DNA of 64,000 bases from Empedobacter sedimenti. Its GTDB lineage: Bacteria; Bacteroidota; Bacteroidia; Flavobacteriales; Weeksellaceae. The translations under genes were made by a program, and so were the position numbers. Below, piece after piece: positions 37,122-46,079 of the stretch (positions within the stretch are counted from its first letter, which is position 1; each line of letters begins with the position of its first letter). The stretch is from assembly GCF_030005555.1 (NCBI RefSeq), contig NZ_JASCQG010000005.1:62001-126000 (forward strand), given 5' to 3'. The notes below the pieces were generated by a model. The model made no database searches, had not been told where the DNA came from, and saw only the letters and a list, made by a program, of their open reading frames with translations.

Positions 37122-37823
37122 ATGCTACAACCTAAAATTGCTGTAATATCTTACAATACACCTCATCGTAAAACACAAGATGTATTATATGGTTTAAAAG
37201 CAAAAGGTTATCATTCTATTAAAGTTTTCGCTTTACCTTTTGTACAACGCGAAAATCCATTTGTGCCAATATATCAGCATCGTCCAAGTAAAGCAATTCA
37301 AATTACACCAAGTAATTTTTGCAAAAATTTCGATTATGATTTTGACTTGACAACTACTGATACGTTAAATAATCAATTAAACGATTATAAAGCTGATTAT
37401 ATTATAATTGCAGGCGCAGGACTATTACCTAATGAATTGGTTGAGAATCATAAAATCATCAATACGCATCCAGGTTTTTTGCCTTTAACTCGTGGTTTAG
37501 ACTCGTTAAAATGGGCGATTGTAAAAGGTGTAGAAATTGGTGTTACAACACATTTTATAGATACTGAAGCTGATGCGGGCTTGTTAATTGAGCAACAACT
37601 TATTCCAATTTTTGAAAATGATACATTTCATTCATTGGCTTATCGGCAATACGAAACAGAAATAGAGATGCTAGTCAACTCGATAGAAATCATTCCTACA
37701 ATGATTGATTTCAAATCACTTTCATCAAACGAGTTTGAAGCGACTCGCAGAATGCCAAAAGCTATTGAAGAAAATTTGATGCAAGATTTTGAAAAATACA
37801 AAACAAAATTCTGTCAAGCATAA
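37122..37823 (+). CDS. Formyltransferase family protein
   Basis: A 233-residue protein with the formyltransferase fold of PurN/Fmt/ArnA. The catalytic Asn-His-Asp set is visible: INTHPGFLPLTRG (Asn, His) and GVTTHFIDTEADAGLLIEQ (Asp). DYIIIAGAGLLPNELVENHK is the usual strand before the catalytic loop. The folate and acceptor sites cannot be assigned, so the acceptor (sugar amine, nucleotide or methionyl group) is unknown. It is coupled to the NAGK-like kinase, which may point to amino-sugar metabolism. Confidence 0.85.
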   Translation: MLQPKIAVISYNTPHRKTQDVLYGLKAKGYHSIKVFALPFVQRENPFVPIYQHRPSKAIQITPSNFCKNFDYDFDLTTTDTLNNQLNDYKADYIIIAGAGLLPNELVENHKIINTHPGFLPLTRGLDSLKWAIVKGVEIGVTTHFIDTEADAGLLIEQQLIPIFENDTFHSLAYRQYETEIEMLVNSIEIIPTMIDFKSLSSNEFEATRRMPKAIEENLMQDFEKYKTKFCQA

Positions 37824-37825
37824 CA

Positions 37826-37851
37826 AAAAGATCAACTTTAGTTGATCTTTT
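37826..37851. terminator. Bidirectional terminator between convergent genes
   Basis: A 12-bp perfect stem (37826-37837 with 37840-37851) with A and T runs, sitting 2 bases from the stops of the formyltransferase and the minus-strand gene. Confidence 0.75.
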
Positions 37852-37852
37852 A

Positions 37853-38455
37853 TTATTTAAATTCAACTTCATTTATATTAATTACTTCAACTAAAGTTTC
37901 TAAATAATTTATTTTGTAATCATTTATTTCAACTTTGGACTTTTCTAAAATAAACAAACCTCCTTTATCAGTCTTCACACTTTTGAATAACTCGTTTTCT
38001 TTAGCAAGAATTTTATAATAGGTATTATTAATTAAATTCTTAAAAATCAAACTTCTTCTCGATATTAACACAAAGAAGTTACTCCAAAAAAAATTCGTTA
38101 CAAACCTATTGTGAGTATAATTTGAATGATAATTAATAATAGATACAATATCATCCTTATAGTTATATAGAATAAAATTTCTTTCATAAGGAATAAAAAC
38201 AACTGGTAAAAATGGATGAGAAAACTCAAAATTTACATTCATCATTATTCTATTCCAACGCCCATTCACTTCATTAAAACGTTCAGTAATATCTACTCCT
38301 TCATTTGATATTTTAGGTATTAGTAACTCTCTTCCGTTGTTTGGTTCATCATAACCAACAACTTCTAATTTTAAAACTTGATCAAAAGATTCTAGTAAAC
38401 TAAATGGATAGCACATAAATAAAGGTTTAATTTCAAATTTAAAACTAATATTCAT
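37853..38455 (-). CDS. Protein of unknown function linked to the second efflux MFS gene
   Basis: A 200-residue protein I do not recognise. It has no signal peptide or clear membrane helix. It has many aromatic residues, as in FEFSHPFLPVVFIPYERNF and FVTNFFWSNFFVLISRR. Its ATG overlaps the stop of the upstream MFS gene by one base (translation coupling), and it is the last gene before a terminator. The link suggests a role with the transporter, but none can be named. Confidence 0.6.
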   Translation of the reverse strand: MNISFKFEIKPLFMCYPFSLLESFDQVLKLEVVGYDEPNNGRELLIPKISNEGVDITERFNEVNGRWNRIMMNVNFEFSHPFLPVVFIPYERNFILYNYKDDIVSIINYHSNYTHNRFVTNFFWSNFFVLISRRSLIFKNLINNTYYKILAKENELFKSVKTDKGGLFILEKSKVEINDYKINYLETLVEVININEVEFK

Positions 38456-40038
38456 TAATTCTCCTTTCTCTTCCTCTTAAGATGTAAAATTTCTTTGATT
38501 GGATTGTAAACCATAATAAAAACCATCATTACAATTCCGAAATAAAACAAAGTTCTAAAGATTTGAATATCCGCAATTAACAAAGCTTGATTATACAATT
38601 GTGCTTTCAGATTTGTTGCAGTCAAACTGATTGATTCATTCACTAAATGAGTTGTTGCTTGTTTATCAAACAAATTATTCCATTGCTCCTGAAAAAAGAC
38701 TTTTGTGCGATCTAAATTTTCTGTCATATAAAACTGATGTTTGGTAGAGAAAAACAACACTGCATTTTGCATAATAGAAAAACTAATTGTTGACGACCAA
38801 TAGCGCATTGCTACTGCAGCTTGCATCGTATTCATAGAAAAATTAGCATGCACAGAACCTACCATATATTGTAAAATTGGAGCAAACAACATTCCCTGCC
38901 CTATTCCCTCCATCAACAAAGGTGGAATAATTGCGTTAGGACGAGTATCCGGAACCAAAATATAACTAAACCATAACATGGTAGAAGTTAAACAGAAAAA
39001 ACCTCCAAAAAAAACATATTTATATTGCGTTTGAAAACGACTAATGATATAATAAGAAAACAATGCGCCAATGTAAATTCCGGCACAATTGTAATATTGT
39101 ATCTGCAAAACAAACTCCCAATTCCATTTCCAAACAACATTCATTACTTGGTAAATGTTACTCATACTCGATTTGAAAATATAAAAGGTAAAAAACAACA
39201 ACATACCTACAATAACTCTTTCTGAACGAAGAATTTCGAAGTGAAAAATTGGTTTCTTAGACGTTAATTGTTGTAAAATAAATAAGCCTGAAAAGATAAG
39301 CATCGCCGCAAAAGCTATGACAATGTAAGAAGATTCGAACCAATAATACCTTTTACCATAAATCAATAAAAAAGCACCCGCAATTAATGACATCATCATC
39401 AAAAAATAACCTGCTAAATTTAGCTGATACAGAGGCTTTTTAGGATACAATCTACCATGACTAAAGAGAAAAACATAAATCATCAAACTTAGGACATGGA
39501 AAAAAATAACGGTATAAATTACCATATTGAAATTATAATTTTCGATGGCAAATTTCACTATTGAGGTTGTATATTTATCTGCCGTCATCATAAATCCATA
39601 TAAAAACGTATTTCCTAACAATCGTCCATATTCACTTTTTATACGCGACATTATGAGTGGCACAATTATACAACCTTCCAAATAAGAGGTTGTTCCTTGT
39701 ATCACACGTAGTAGATAAATCAATTGAGTATTTGTTGTCAATGAAATCATTAACATTAATACAATATTGAGAATGGTCATAAACAGTAAATATGATCGAA
39801 TATTAAAAAACTGAAACAATCGTTCGTTAATAAAAAGACCGCAAACTATTGTTGCATAAGCCAAAGAAAAAATGAATTGTAAATCGTCTACATCAACATC
39901 AAGAAATGAAGCCGTAAACATACTATTCATATTAAAAAGAGAAAGAATCATCACGTGCGGAATCAACGCAGCAATGAGAATTGGAAGCACCAATTTTTCT
40001 GGTATCCATTTCTTAAAAATGGGATGTTGATTGTGCAT
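38455..40038 (-). CDS. MFS multidrug efflux transporter (paralogue 1)
   Basis: A 527-residue, 14-helix DHA2/EmrB-type permease. It closely resembles the neighbour at 40494-42059 over the whole length (for example FTASFLD, YATIVCGLF, FFNIRSYLLFMT and YQLNL are shared), so the pair arose by gene duplication. Such pumps export drugs or fatty acids together with HlyD and TolC partners; this copy has none of its own and may share those of the first operon. A promoter and putative AraC operator lie 275 to 342 bases upstream, leaving a long leader of about 270 bases. Confidence 0.88.
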   Translation of the reverse strand: MHNQHPIFKKWIPEKLVLPILIAALIPHVMILSLFNMNSMFTASFLDVDVDDLQFIFSLAYATIVCGLFINERLFQFFNIRSYLLFMTILNIVLMLMISLTTNTQLIYLLRVIQGTTSYLEGCIIVPLIMSRIKSEYGRLLGNTFLYGFMMTADKYTTSIVKFAIENYNFNMVIYTVIFFHVLSLMIYVFLFSHGRLYPKKPLYQLNLAGYFLMMMSLIAGAFLLIYGKRYYWFESSYIVIAFAAMLIFSGLFILQQLTSKKPIFHFEILRSERVIVGMLLFFTFYIFKSSMSNIYQVMNVVWKWNWEFVLQIQYYNCAGIYIGALFSYYIISRFQTQYKYVFFGGFFCLTSTMLWFSYILVPDTRPNAIIPPLLMEGIGQGMLFAPILQYMVGSVHANFSMNTMQAAVAMRYWSSTISFSIMQNAVLFFSTKHQFYMTENLDRTKVFFQEQWNNLFDKQATTHLVNESISLTATNLKAQLYNQALLIADIQIFRTLFYFGIVMMVFIMVYNPIKEILHLKRKRKEN

Positions 40039-40312
40039 TGAATTATTTCTTCAATTTTACAATCAAGTTCAAAACATTCATACGAAAGTTTGTCGAATTA
40101 AAAATATTATATTGATTTCATGATTAACTTACCTAAAAAAGTAGAAAGGAAAGCTGCCTGAGAAAAAGTAGTTGACTTAAATCTGATGTTGAATTATAAA
40201 TCGTTAATAGACGATGATTCATTTTTTATCTAATAATAAACTTAAAATCAATAAAATAAAACTAGAAACTATAACAATAGAAATCTATATTTTGATTGAT
40301 TTATTTTGAAGG

Positions 40313-40341
40313 CAAACTTAAGGTCTTATCAATAGAAACAA
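40313..40341 (-). promoter_or_regulatory. Promoter of MFS paralogue 1
   Basis: Minus-strand -33 TTG (40339-40341) and a perfect -7 box TAAGTTTG (40313-40320), 18 bases apart. The operator at 40361-40380 lies just upstream. Confidence 0.65.
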
Positions 40342-40360
40342 GTTTACTGATTGAGAATAA

Positions 40361-40380
40361 AATTTGTTCATTTACGCCAA
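40361..40380. promoter_or_regulatory. Putative AraC-regulator operator, copy 1
   Basis: AATTTGTTCATTTACGCCAA matches 44541-44560 at 18 of 20 positions. Its proximal end is exactly 40 bases from the -7 box, the same distance as in copy 2. The core is an imperfect palindrome (TTGYTC...GCCAA). The surrounding gap 40039-40493 holds no gene, only this promoter region and the terminator of the first efflux operon. Confidence 0.65.
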
Positions 40381-40431
40381 GATAATTTTTTATTCTTTAC
40401 AAAATTTGATTCTTCACGATAAAAAGTGATA

Positions 40432-40472
40432 AAAAAGAAAAGCGTATTTGATACAAATTAGATCAAATACGC
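40432..40472 (-). terminator. Terminator after tolC-hlyD-MFS
   Basis: An 11-bp perfect stem (40442-40452 with 40462-40472) followed on the minus strand by a T-rich run (40432-40441), 22 bases past the MFS stop at 40494. Confidence 0.8.
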
Positions 40473-40493
40473 CAACTAAATAAAAATAATATA

Positions 40494-42059
40494 CTAAGAT
40501 GTTTTGTAAACTCGATTTTTGATTGGCTGATACAAGACAATTCCAATTACAACCATTACACCAATTGCAAATAAAATTCTGAAAATTTCGATGTTCGAAA
40601 CTAAAAGTGCTTGATTAAATAACTTTGATTTGAAAGCTGATGCTGTTAAATGCAAAGAATCATTCTGAAGATGATTTAAACTATTTTTGTTAAACAAACT
40701 CATCCATTGATCTTGAAAAATTGAATTGGTTTGATCAAGATTTTTTGTCATCAAAAATTGATGTTTGGTAGACAAATATAAAACACTATTTTGCATGATT
40801 GCAAAACCAATTGTTGTGGTCCAAAAACGAATTGCAACACCTGTTTGTGATGTACTACCCGAAAAATTAGGATGCACAGAACCTACCATATACATTACCA
40901 AAGGCGTAAATAAACTTCCTTGCGCAATGCCTTCTAACATCAGAACTGGAGCAATTGCATCAATTTGTGTATCTGGAAAAAATAAGTAACTAAACCACAA
41001 CATACTAATGGACAAAAGCAAAAAACCGAAAATAAAAATAGAACGATAATCAACTTTATTTCTCAACATAAAATACGATGCAAACACACCAATAATAGAA
41101 CCCGCAACGTTAAAATACTGAATTTGCAATACATATTCCCAAGGCCATTTCCAAACAACGCTCATTATTTGGTAAATATTACTCATGCTTGATCGTAGAA
41201 GATAGAAGAAAAAAAAGAGTATTACACCTAATATTACCTTCTCAGATTTAAATGCTTCAAAATGATATAATGGTCTTTTCGAAGTTCGCTGATGTAGAAT
41301 AAACAATCCACTAAAAATCAATAATAAAGTAAAAGAAACAACGATATAAGAAGATTGAAACCAATCATACTTTTTACCATAAACCAAGAAAAAAGCTCCT
41401 GAAATTAATGCAATTAATAGCAAAAATACTCCACCTAAATTTAATTGATACAAAGGTTTTTTAGGAAACATTCTGTTCTCATTAAAAAAAAAGACATAAA
41501 CCAACAATGCAATAACATGAAAAACCATCACAGTATAAACAATCATATTGTGGTTGTAATTCTCAATCGCGAATTTCACAATAGATGTAGTAAATTTATC
41601 ACCTGTCATCATAATTCCGTACAAAAAAGAATAGGCAATCAACCGAGAGTGTTCGCTTTTGATCTTCGACATGATGATCGGAATTAGAATACAACCTTCA
41701 AACAACGAAGCTGGTCCTTGAATAATTCTCAAAATCAAAATTACTTGTGTATTTTTCGTCAAACTCATCCCAAATAATACTAAAATATTCAGCATCGTCA
41801 TAAACAACAAATAGGAACGAATATTAAAAAACTGAAAAAATCTAACATTCAGAAACAATCCACAAACAATTGTTGCATAAGCAACTGAAAATAAAAACTG
41901 TAAATCATCTACTTCCAAATCCAAAAAAGAAGCTGTAAACGTACTATTCATCGTGAAAAGCGTTAACAACATCAAGTGCGGAAATAAGGTCAAAATTAGA
42001 ATTGGAACAACTAATTTATCGGGAACCCATTTTTTGAATATTGAATTTGGACTTTGCAT
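40494..42059 (-). CDS. MFS multidrug efflux transporter (paralogue 2)
   Basis: A 521-residue, 14-helix DHA2/EmrB-type permease, third gene of the tolC-hlyD-MFS operon. Proton-driven, it should move drugs or fatty acids through the HlyD adaptor and TolC channel. FKKWVPDKLVVPILILTLFP, FTASFLDLEVDDLQFLFSVA and YHFEAFKSEKVILGV are shared with paralogue 1. It begins 14 bases after the hlyD stop. Substrates are not evident from the sequence. Confidence 0.9.
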   Translation of the reverse strand: MQSPNSIFKKWVPDKLVVPILILTLFPHLMLLTLFTMNSTFTASFLDLEVDDLQFLFSVAYATIVCGLFLNVRFFQFFNIRSYLLFMTMLNILVLFGMSLTKNTQVILILRIIQGPASLFEGCILIPIIMSKIKSEHSRLIAYSFLYGIMMTGDKFTTSIVKFAIENYNHNMIVYTVMVFHVIALLVYVFFFNENRMFPKKPLYQLNLGGVFLLLIALISGAFFLVYGKKYDWFQSSYIVVSFTLLLIFSGLFILHQRTSKRPLYHFEAFKSEKVILGVILFFFFYLLRSSMSNIYQIMSVVWKWPWEYVLQIQYFNVAGSIIGVFASYFMLRNKVDYRSIFIFGFLLLSISMLWFSYLFFPDTQIDAIAPVLMLEGIAQGSLFTPLVMYMVGSVHPNFSGSTSQTGVAIRFWTTTIGFAIMQNSVLYLSTKHQFLMTKNLDQTNSIFQDQWMSLFNKNSLNHLQNDSLHLTASAFKSKLFNQALLVSNIEIFRILFAIGVMVVIGIVLYQPIKNRVYKTS

Positions 42060-42073
42060 GGTTTTGTTTGTTT

Positions 42074-43120
42074 CTAATTTACTTTCTCTGCAGATACGCT
42101 AACATTCATTCCTGAGCGTAATCTTTCGTTATTTTTTGATTTTTTTAATATTATTTTGATCGGAAAACGTTGTTCAATTTTCACAAAGTTTCCTGTTGCA
42201 TTATCGGGTTTTATTAAAGCAAATTCGGATCCTGATGCTGGCGAAAGTGATTCTACTTTACCTTCAAATACAATATTAGGAAAGGCATCTGCTTTTACTT
42301 TTATGGTTTTATCTAAATCGATTTCGCCAAGTTGAGTTTCTTTAAAATTTGCTACAATCCATTTTTCTTCCGAAACCACTTGTACCAAGGCTTGTCCTTC
42401 TTTGATTAATTGTCCAACTTGAATATTTTTTACTCCAACCCAGCCGTCATATGGTGCGATAACATAAGAATAGGAAAGAATTAGTTTTGCATTATTTAAT
42501 TGGGCTTTTTTCTGCAAAATTTCCGTTCTAACGGGAGCAACTTTTGTTTGTTCTGCAGATGTACTTACATTAATAACATTTCGTTGTTGTTCTAATGCAG
42601 CTAAATTTGCTTTTGCTTGTTTGTATTTTGCTTCAACTTCTTCAAATTGTTGTACTGTTGCAGCGTCTTCGTTCACCAAATTTCTGAAACGAGTATAATC
42701 TTTCTCAGTTCGCCAAACTTCTATTTTTGCAGACTCTATTTTTGCATTAACAACATTTACATCACTTGCTTTTGTATCAACTGCTTTTTCATATGTTGCG
42801 ACAGATTGCGAAGTACTTTCCAGATTTGCAGATGCAATATCTACTTGATTTTGATATTCTCTATTATCAATCACAACCAATGTATCACCTTTGTGAACAT
42901 ATTGATTTTCTTCAAAATTAACTTTCGTTATAAATCCTGAAACTTTACTAGACACTGGCGTAATGTATTGGCGAACTTGAGCATCATTGGTATTTACGTG
43001 CGAACTCGAAAATAAATAGAACCAACCTACAGCTCCCAATCCTATCAAAATAAATATCCACGCAATAATGGAAAGTGTTTTGTTTAATCGTTTTTCTCCT
43101 TTTGTCAACTGTTTTGTCAT
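42074..43120 (-). CDS. HlyD/EmrA family membrane fusion protein
   Basis: Periplasmic adaptor of a tripartite pump, 348 residues. One membrane helix near residues 15-33 (LSIIAWIFILIGLGAVGWFY), a biotinyl-lipoyl half motif (YITPVSSKVSGFITKVNFEE), a long coiled-coil hairpin (about 90-200), the second lipoyl half and a beta-barrel (VIAPYDGWVGVKNIQVGQLI, ALVQVVSEEKWIVANFKETQ) appear in order. It starts 4 bases after the TolC gene and precedes the MFS gene by 14 bases. Confidence 0.93.
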   Translation of the reverse strand: MTKQLTKGEKRLNKTLSIIAWIFILIGLGAVGWFYLFSSSHVNTNDAQVRQYITPVSSKVSGFITKVNFEENQYVHKGDTLVVIDNREYQNQVDIASANLESTSQSVATYEKAVDTKASDVNVVNAKIESAKIEVWRTEKDYTRFRNLVNEDAATVQQFEEVEAKYKQAKANLAALEQQRNVINVSTSAEQTKVAPVRTEILQKKAQLNNAKLILSYSYVIAPYDGWVGVKNIQVGQLIKEGQALVQVVSEEKWIVANFKETQLGEIDLDKTIKVKADAFPNIVFEGKVESLSPASGSEFALIKPDNATGNFVKIEQRFPIKIILKKSKNNERLRSGMNVSVSAEKVN

Positions 43121-43124
43121 CGTA

Positions 43125-44450
43125 TTATAAGTTTCCTAAAATGTATTGTAATTGATAATATTTTAATTGTTTATTGATTTGTAACGATATCAGATTAGAT
43201 TGCGTTTCTAGATAAGTATTATCCGCATCAATCAACTCTGTAATCAAGCTAAGTTTATTAATGTATTTTGTTCTTACAATTCTATAATTCTCTTTTGCTT
43301 GAACAATCGCTTCTTCTGCAATTTTGATCTTTTCTATCGCATCATCTAATCGTTTATTAGCCGCAAAAACATCATGTGTTATTTGTTCTTCTCTTTCTTC
43401 TATTTCTAGTTTTGCTATCGAAATATTACGGTCCGCAATGTGCATTTTCTGCTTATTTTTATAAAAACTACTGATTGGAATAACCACATTAACACCTACC
43501 GAACCAAATCTGTACAAATGCTCTTCGGGCGGAAAAAACATAAAATTGGGATAACTCAATCCGTATTCTGCACCTGCAGAAATCTTAGGAAGTGTATTAG
43601 CTTTTGTAATTTTTCTATCCAATTGTTTCAAATTCAAATCAGTTTCAGCAATTTTTAGATTTTCACTATTTTCTATCGCTTCCAAAACCATTTCGTCAAC
43701 CAAACCAATCTGATCTTCGTTCGTGAATAATTCAGAAGTATCTAAATGAACATCTTCATGAACAGCTAAAAGGGTTTTTACTTGATGCTCTACAATTGCA
43801 ATTTCATTCTCTAATTCAGAAAAAGACATTTTATGATTGGATAATTGCAACTCTGCTCTCAAAACCTCATTATAAGTAACTAAGCCGTTTTGTTTAAAGA
43901 TTTTAATTTGTTTAATATTAGCAGAATCTTCGTGCATTTTGTCAGTAATCAATTTTTGTTGCTCTCGTAAATGAAGCACTTGCAAATAAGCTGTAATAAT
44001 TTGCATACGAAGTTCACGTTCATCTTTTCTGATTTGTAGTTTAGAGATTTCCGTTTCTAAAGCAGCTTTTTTCTCTTCATTTTTAATAATTCCACCCATA
44101 TAAACTGGAATCTCAGCAGAAAGCGTAAAATCATATTTGATTCGCGGAACTTTATATTTTGTAGATGATTTAAAAAGTCCATCCTCATACTGGTTGATAT
44201 TACTTAAAACATTAAATCCTGTGTGGAAATTAACATCCGGAAGTTTTTCATTTTTCAAATCTTCCTCTTTCAATTCAGCCACATTTGATTGCAAGGTTTT
44301 AATTTGTAACTTTTTATTATTTTGTAAGCCAATTTCAATTGCTTTACTCAATTTTAAATAATTGTAATTGATTTCTGTTTGTGCATAAGTCAATCCACTC
44401 AACATCAAAAACAACGTAAGCAATTGATATCTAACAAGATTAAATATCAT
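43125..44450 (-). CDS. TolC family outer-membrane efflux protein
   Basis: Outer-membrane channel partner of the MFS-HlyD pump, 441 residues. Signal peptide MIFNLVRYQLLTLF...SGLTYAQ ends near residue 24. Two TolC repeats with long helices follow (LQSNVAELKEEDLKNEKLPD and LNLKQLDRKITKANTLPKIS), each with the short strand before the helix, ending KQLKYYQLQYILGNL. I start at 44450, since the -7 box at 44493-44500 predicts transcription from about 44486 and so excludes the upstream start at 44507. First gene of the operon. Confidence 0.92.
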   Translation of the reverse strand: MIFNLVRYQLLTLFLMLSGLTYAQTEINYNYLKLSKAIEIGLQNNKKLQIKTLQSNVAELKEEDLKNEKLPDVNFHTGFNVLSNINQYEDGLFKSSTKYKVPRIKYDFTLSAEIPVYMGGIIKNEEKKAALETEISKLQIRKDERELRMQIITAYLQVLHLREQQKLITDKMHEDSANIKQIKIFKQNGLVTYNEVLRAELQLSNHKMSFSELENEIAIVEHQVKTLLAVHEDVHLDTSELFTNEDQIGLVDEMVLEAIENSENLKIAETDLNLKQLDRKITKANTLPKISAGAEYGLSYPNFMFFPPEEHLYRFGSVGVNVVIPISSFYKNKQKMHIADRNISIAKLEIEEREEQITHDVFAANKRLDDAIEKIKIAEEAIVQAKENYRIVRTKYINKLSLITELIDADNTYLETQSNLISLQINKQLKYYQLQYILGNL

Positions 44451-44492
44451 ATTTTTAATAAATTCTAAAAGTTTTATTGATTTTTTACATTG

Positions 44493-44500
44493 CAAAGGTA
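44493..44500 (-). promoter_or_regulatory. -7 promoter box of the tolC-hlyD-MFS operon
   Basis: TACCTTTG on the minus strand, perfect TAnnTTTG match. No TTG exists at the -33 position, which fits a promoter needing an activator. The operator at 44541-44560 lies 40 bases upstream. Confidence 0.65.
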
Positions 44501-44540
44501 AGTGCAAAACAAAGTAAGCTAAATGATAAAATAAGAAAAA

Positions 44541-44560
44541 AATTTGCTCATTTAAGCCAA
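44541..44560. promoter_or_regulatory. Putative AraC-regulator operator, copy 2
   Basis: AATTTGCTCATTTAAGCCAA, 18 of 20 identical to 40361-40380. It lies between tolC and the divergent araC-type gene, 40 bases from the tolC -7 box, and overlaps the likely -33 TTTG of the regulator gene itself, so it could both activate efflux and repress the regulator. Confidence 0.65.
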
Positions 44561-44574
44561 ATTATTGAAATTTG
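44543..44574 (+). promoter_or_regulatory. Promoter of the AraC-type regulator
   Basis: -33 TTTG (44543-44546) within the operator and -7 GAAATTTG (44567-44574, one mismatch to TAnnTTTG), 20 bases apart. Predicts a leader of about 17 bases. Confidence 0.45.
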
Positions 44575-44597
44575 TGAGACCAAAAAAAGGCTAAGAA

Positions 44598-45401
44598 ATG
44601 AAACAATTCCTTTTAGATAGTATTGACAACGAGAACACAGATTTTTATATCTATCATGTTCATTTAGATACGATAGAAACAGGGCTTCATCAACACAAAA
44701 AATCTCAACTATTATATGCCGAAGGTGGAATTGTACACATTTTTGTAAACGAAAAACACTGGTATTTACCTGCAAGATGTTTTATGTGGATACCTGCGAA
44801 TACCGAACATTCTATTTTGACTTATAGTAAAAAAGGAGATTTGTACAATTTCTATTTCAATGATTATGAAGGAGAAAACGAATTCTACTCAATTCCGAAT
44901 ATTTACTACGCAGGAGATTTATTGCGCGAAATGTTTTTGTTTACTAAAAATTGGAATGGCGAAATTGAGAGAAACAATCCAGCTAGATATGATTTAGTAA
45001 AAGCTATCAAATCTATTTTACCAGAAATGGAATCAAATAAATTACCGATTACCATTCAACACCCTTTTCCCAAAGACCAAAAACTAATCGAAATTGCTCA
45101 GTTTTTAATGACCAACATCGAAAAAAATTATACAATAGAAGAAATTGCCAAACTATTTGGTCTTAGCACACGTACACTTTCGCGCAAGTTTAAAGATAAT
45201 ATGGGGATGAATTACGTGCGTTTTTTACGCTCTTTGCGTATTACTAAATCGTTAGAATTAATTGCTGAAAATAAATACAATATGTACGAAATTGCCATGT
45301 TAGTTGGCTATAATTCGCTTTCGTCTTTCAGTAATATTTTCTTGAAAGTTTCTGGTATTCGACCAACAGAATTTGCACAAATGTTGCACAAGAAAAAATA
45401 G
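44598..45401 (+). CDS. AraC family transcriptional regulator of the efflux locus
   Basis: A 267-residue regulator. The N-terminal cupin (about 18-95: LHQHKKSQLLYAEGGIVHIF, WYLPARCFMWIPANTEHSI) would bind the inducer. The C-terminal AraC HTH pair (about 160-262) shows YTIEEIAKLFGLSTRTLSRK, MNYVRFLRSLRITKSLELI and YEIAMLVGYNSLSSFSNIFL. It diverges from tolC, and the shared spacer contains a 20-bp element repeated before the second MFS gene, so it most likely controls both efflux promoters and itself. The inducer is unknown. Confidence 0.92.
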   Translation: MKQFLLDSIDNENTDFYIYHVHLDTIETGLHQHKKSQLLYAEGGIVHIFVNEKHWYLPARCFMWIPANTEHSILTYSKKGDLYNFYFNDYEGENEFYSIPNIYYAGDLLREMFLFTKNWNGEIERNNPARYDLVKAIKSILPEMESNKLPITIQHPFPKDQKLIEIAQFLMTNIEKNYTIEEIAKLFGLSTRTLSRKFKDNMGMNYVRFLRSLRITKSLELIAENKYNMYEIAMLVGYNSLSSFSNIFLKVSGIRPTEFAQMLHKKK

Positions 45402-45464
45402 ATTAATCAAAAAATTTTATATCTTCATCATTCATACTATAATTAACTTTTATTAATCACTAAC

Positions 45465-45995
45465 ATGAAAATAGTTGCTTTTGCAGGTAGTAATAGTACT
45501 ACATCAATCAACAAACAATTGGTTACTTACGCTTCTTCTTTATTAGTTGAACAAGATGTCGAAATCTTAGATTTTAATGACTATTACATTCCAACATATT
45601 CTATTGATATAGAAAAAGAAGAAGGTTTTAGCGAAGATATTAATGCATTTTATGCTAAATTATTTGAGGCAGATGTACTTTTAGTTTCATTAGCAGAACA
45701 CAACGCATGTATTACTGCGGCGTTTAAGAGTTATATGGATTGGTGCTCTCGTATCAATTATAAATTATTAGAAGGAAAAAAATTAGTAGTGATGAGTACT
45801 TCTCCTGGTGGATATGGAGGGAAAAATTCGTTAGAAGTTGGTTCAAGATTATTAACAAAATTGGGTGGCACAATCATTACGAACTTCTCTTTACCTAAAT
45901 TCTATGAAAATTTTTCGGAAGGTAGAATCACAAATGAAGAATTGAATAAAGAATTGATTGAAAAAATGGACGAATTTCAAAAAAATATACAATAA
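45465..45995 (+). CDS. NADPH-dependent FMN reductase family protein (paralogue 1)
   Basis: A 176-residue flavodoxin-like reductase. FAGSNSTTSINKQLV is the FMN phosphate loop, VSLAEHNACITAAFKSYMDW and STSPGGYGGKNSLEVGS are the conserved flavin and substrate loops. Family members reduce FMN, quinones, chromate or azo dyes with NAD(P)H. It lies 63 bases after the AraC-type gene and is a close relative of the next gene, so tandem duplication is likely. A role in detoxification with the efflux genes is possible but unproven. Confidence 0.88.
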   Translation: MKIVAFAGSNSTTSINKQLVTYASSLLVEQDVEILDFNDYYIPTYSIDIEKEEGFSEDINAFYAKLFEADVLLVSLAEHNACITAAFKSYMDWCSRINYKLLEGKKLVVMSTSPGGYGGKNSLEVGSRLLTKLGGTIITNFSLPKFYENFSEGRITNEELNKELIEKMDEFQKNIQ

Positions 45996-46040
45996 AATCA
46001 TTTCCTAACATACATCAATTAATAGAAACTATCTGTGCTC

Positions 46041-46048
46041 TAAATTTG
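46041..46048 (+). promoter_or_regulatory. -7 promoter box for FMN reductase paralogue 2
   Basis: TAAATTTG, perfect match to TAnnTTTG, 31 bases before the ATG. Confidence 0.5.
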
Positions 46049-46079
46049 TCATATAATTAGAAATTAAACTTAAAGATAT

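Noticed and set aside
40039-40493. Degraded gene between the two MFS paralogues
   Set aside because: I found no fragment recalling HlyD, TolC or MFS sequences; the stretch is explained by a long leader, a promoter, the operator and a terminator.
44451-44507. 19-residue N-terminal extension of the TolC protein
   Set aside because: Its start lies upstream of the predicted transcription start and it would spoil the signal peptide.
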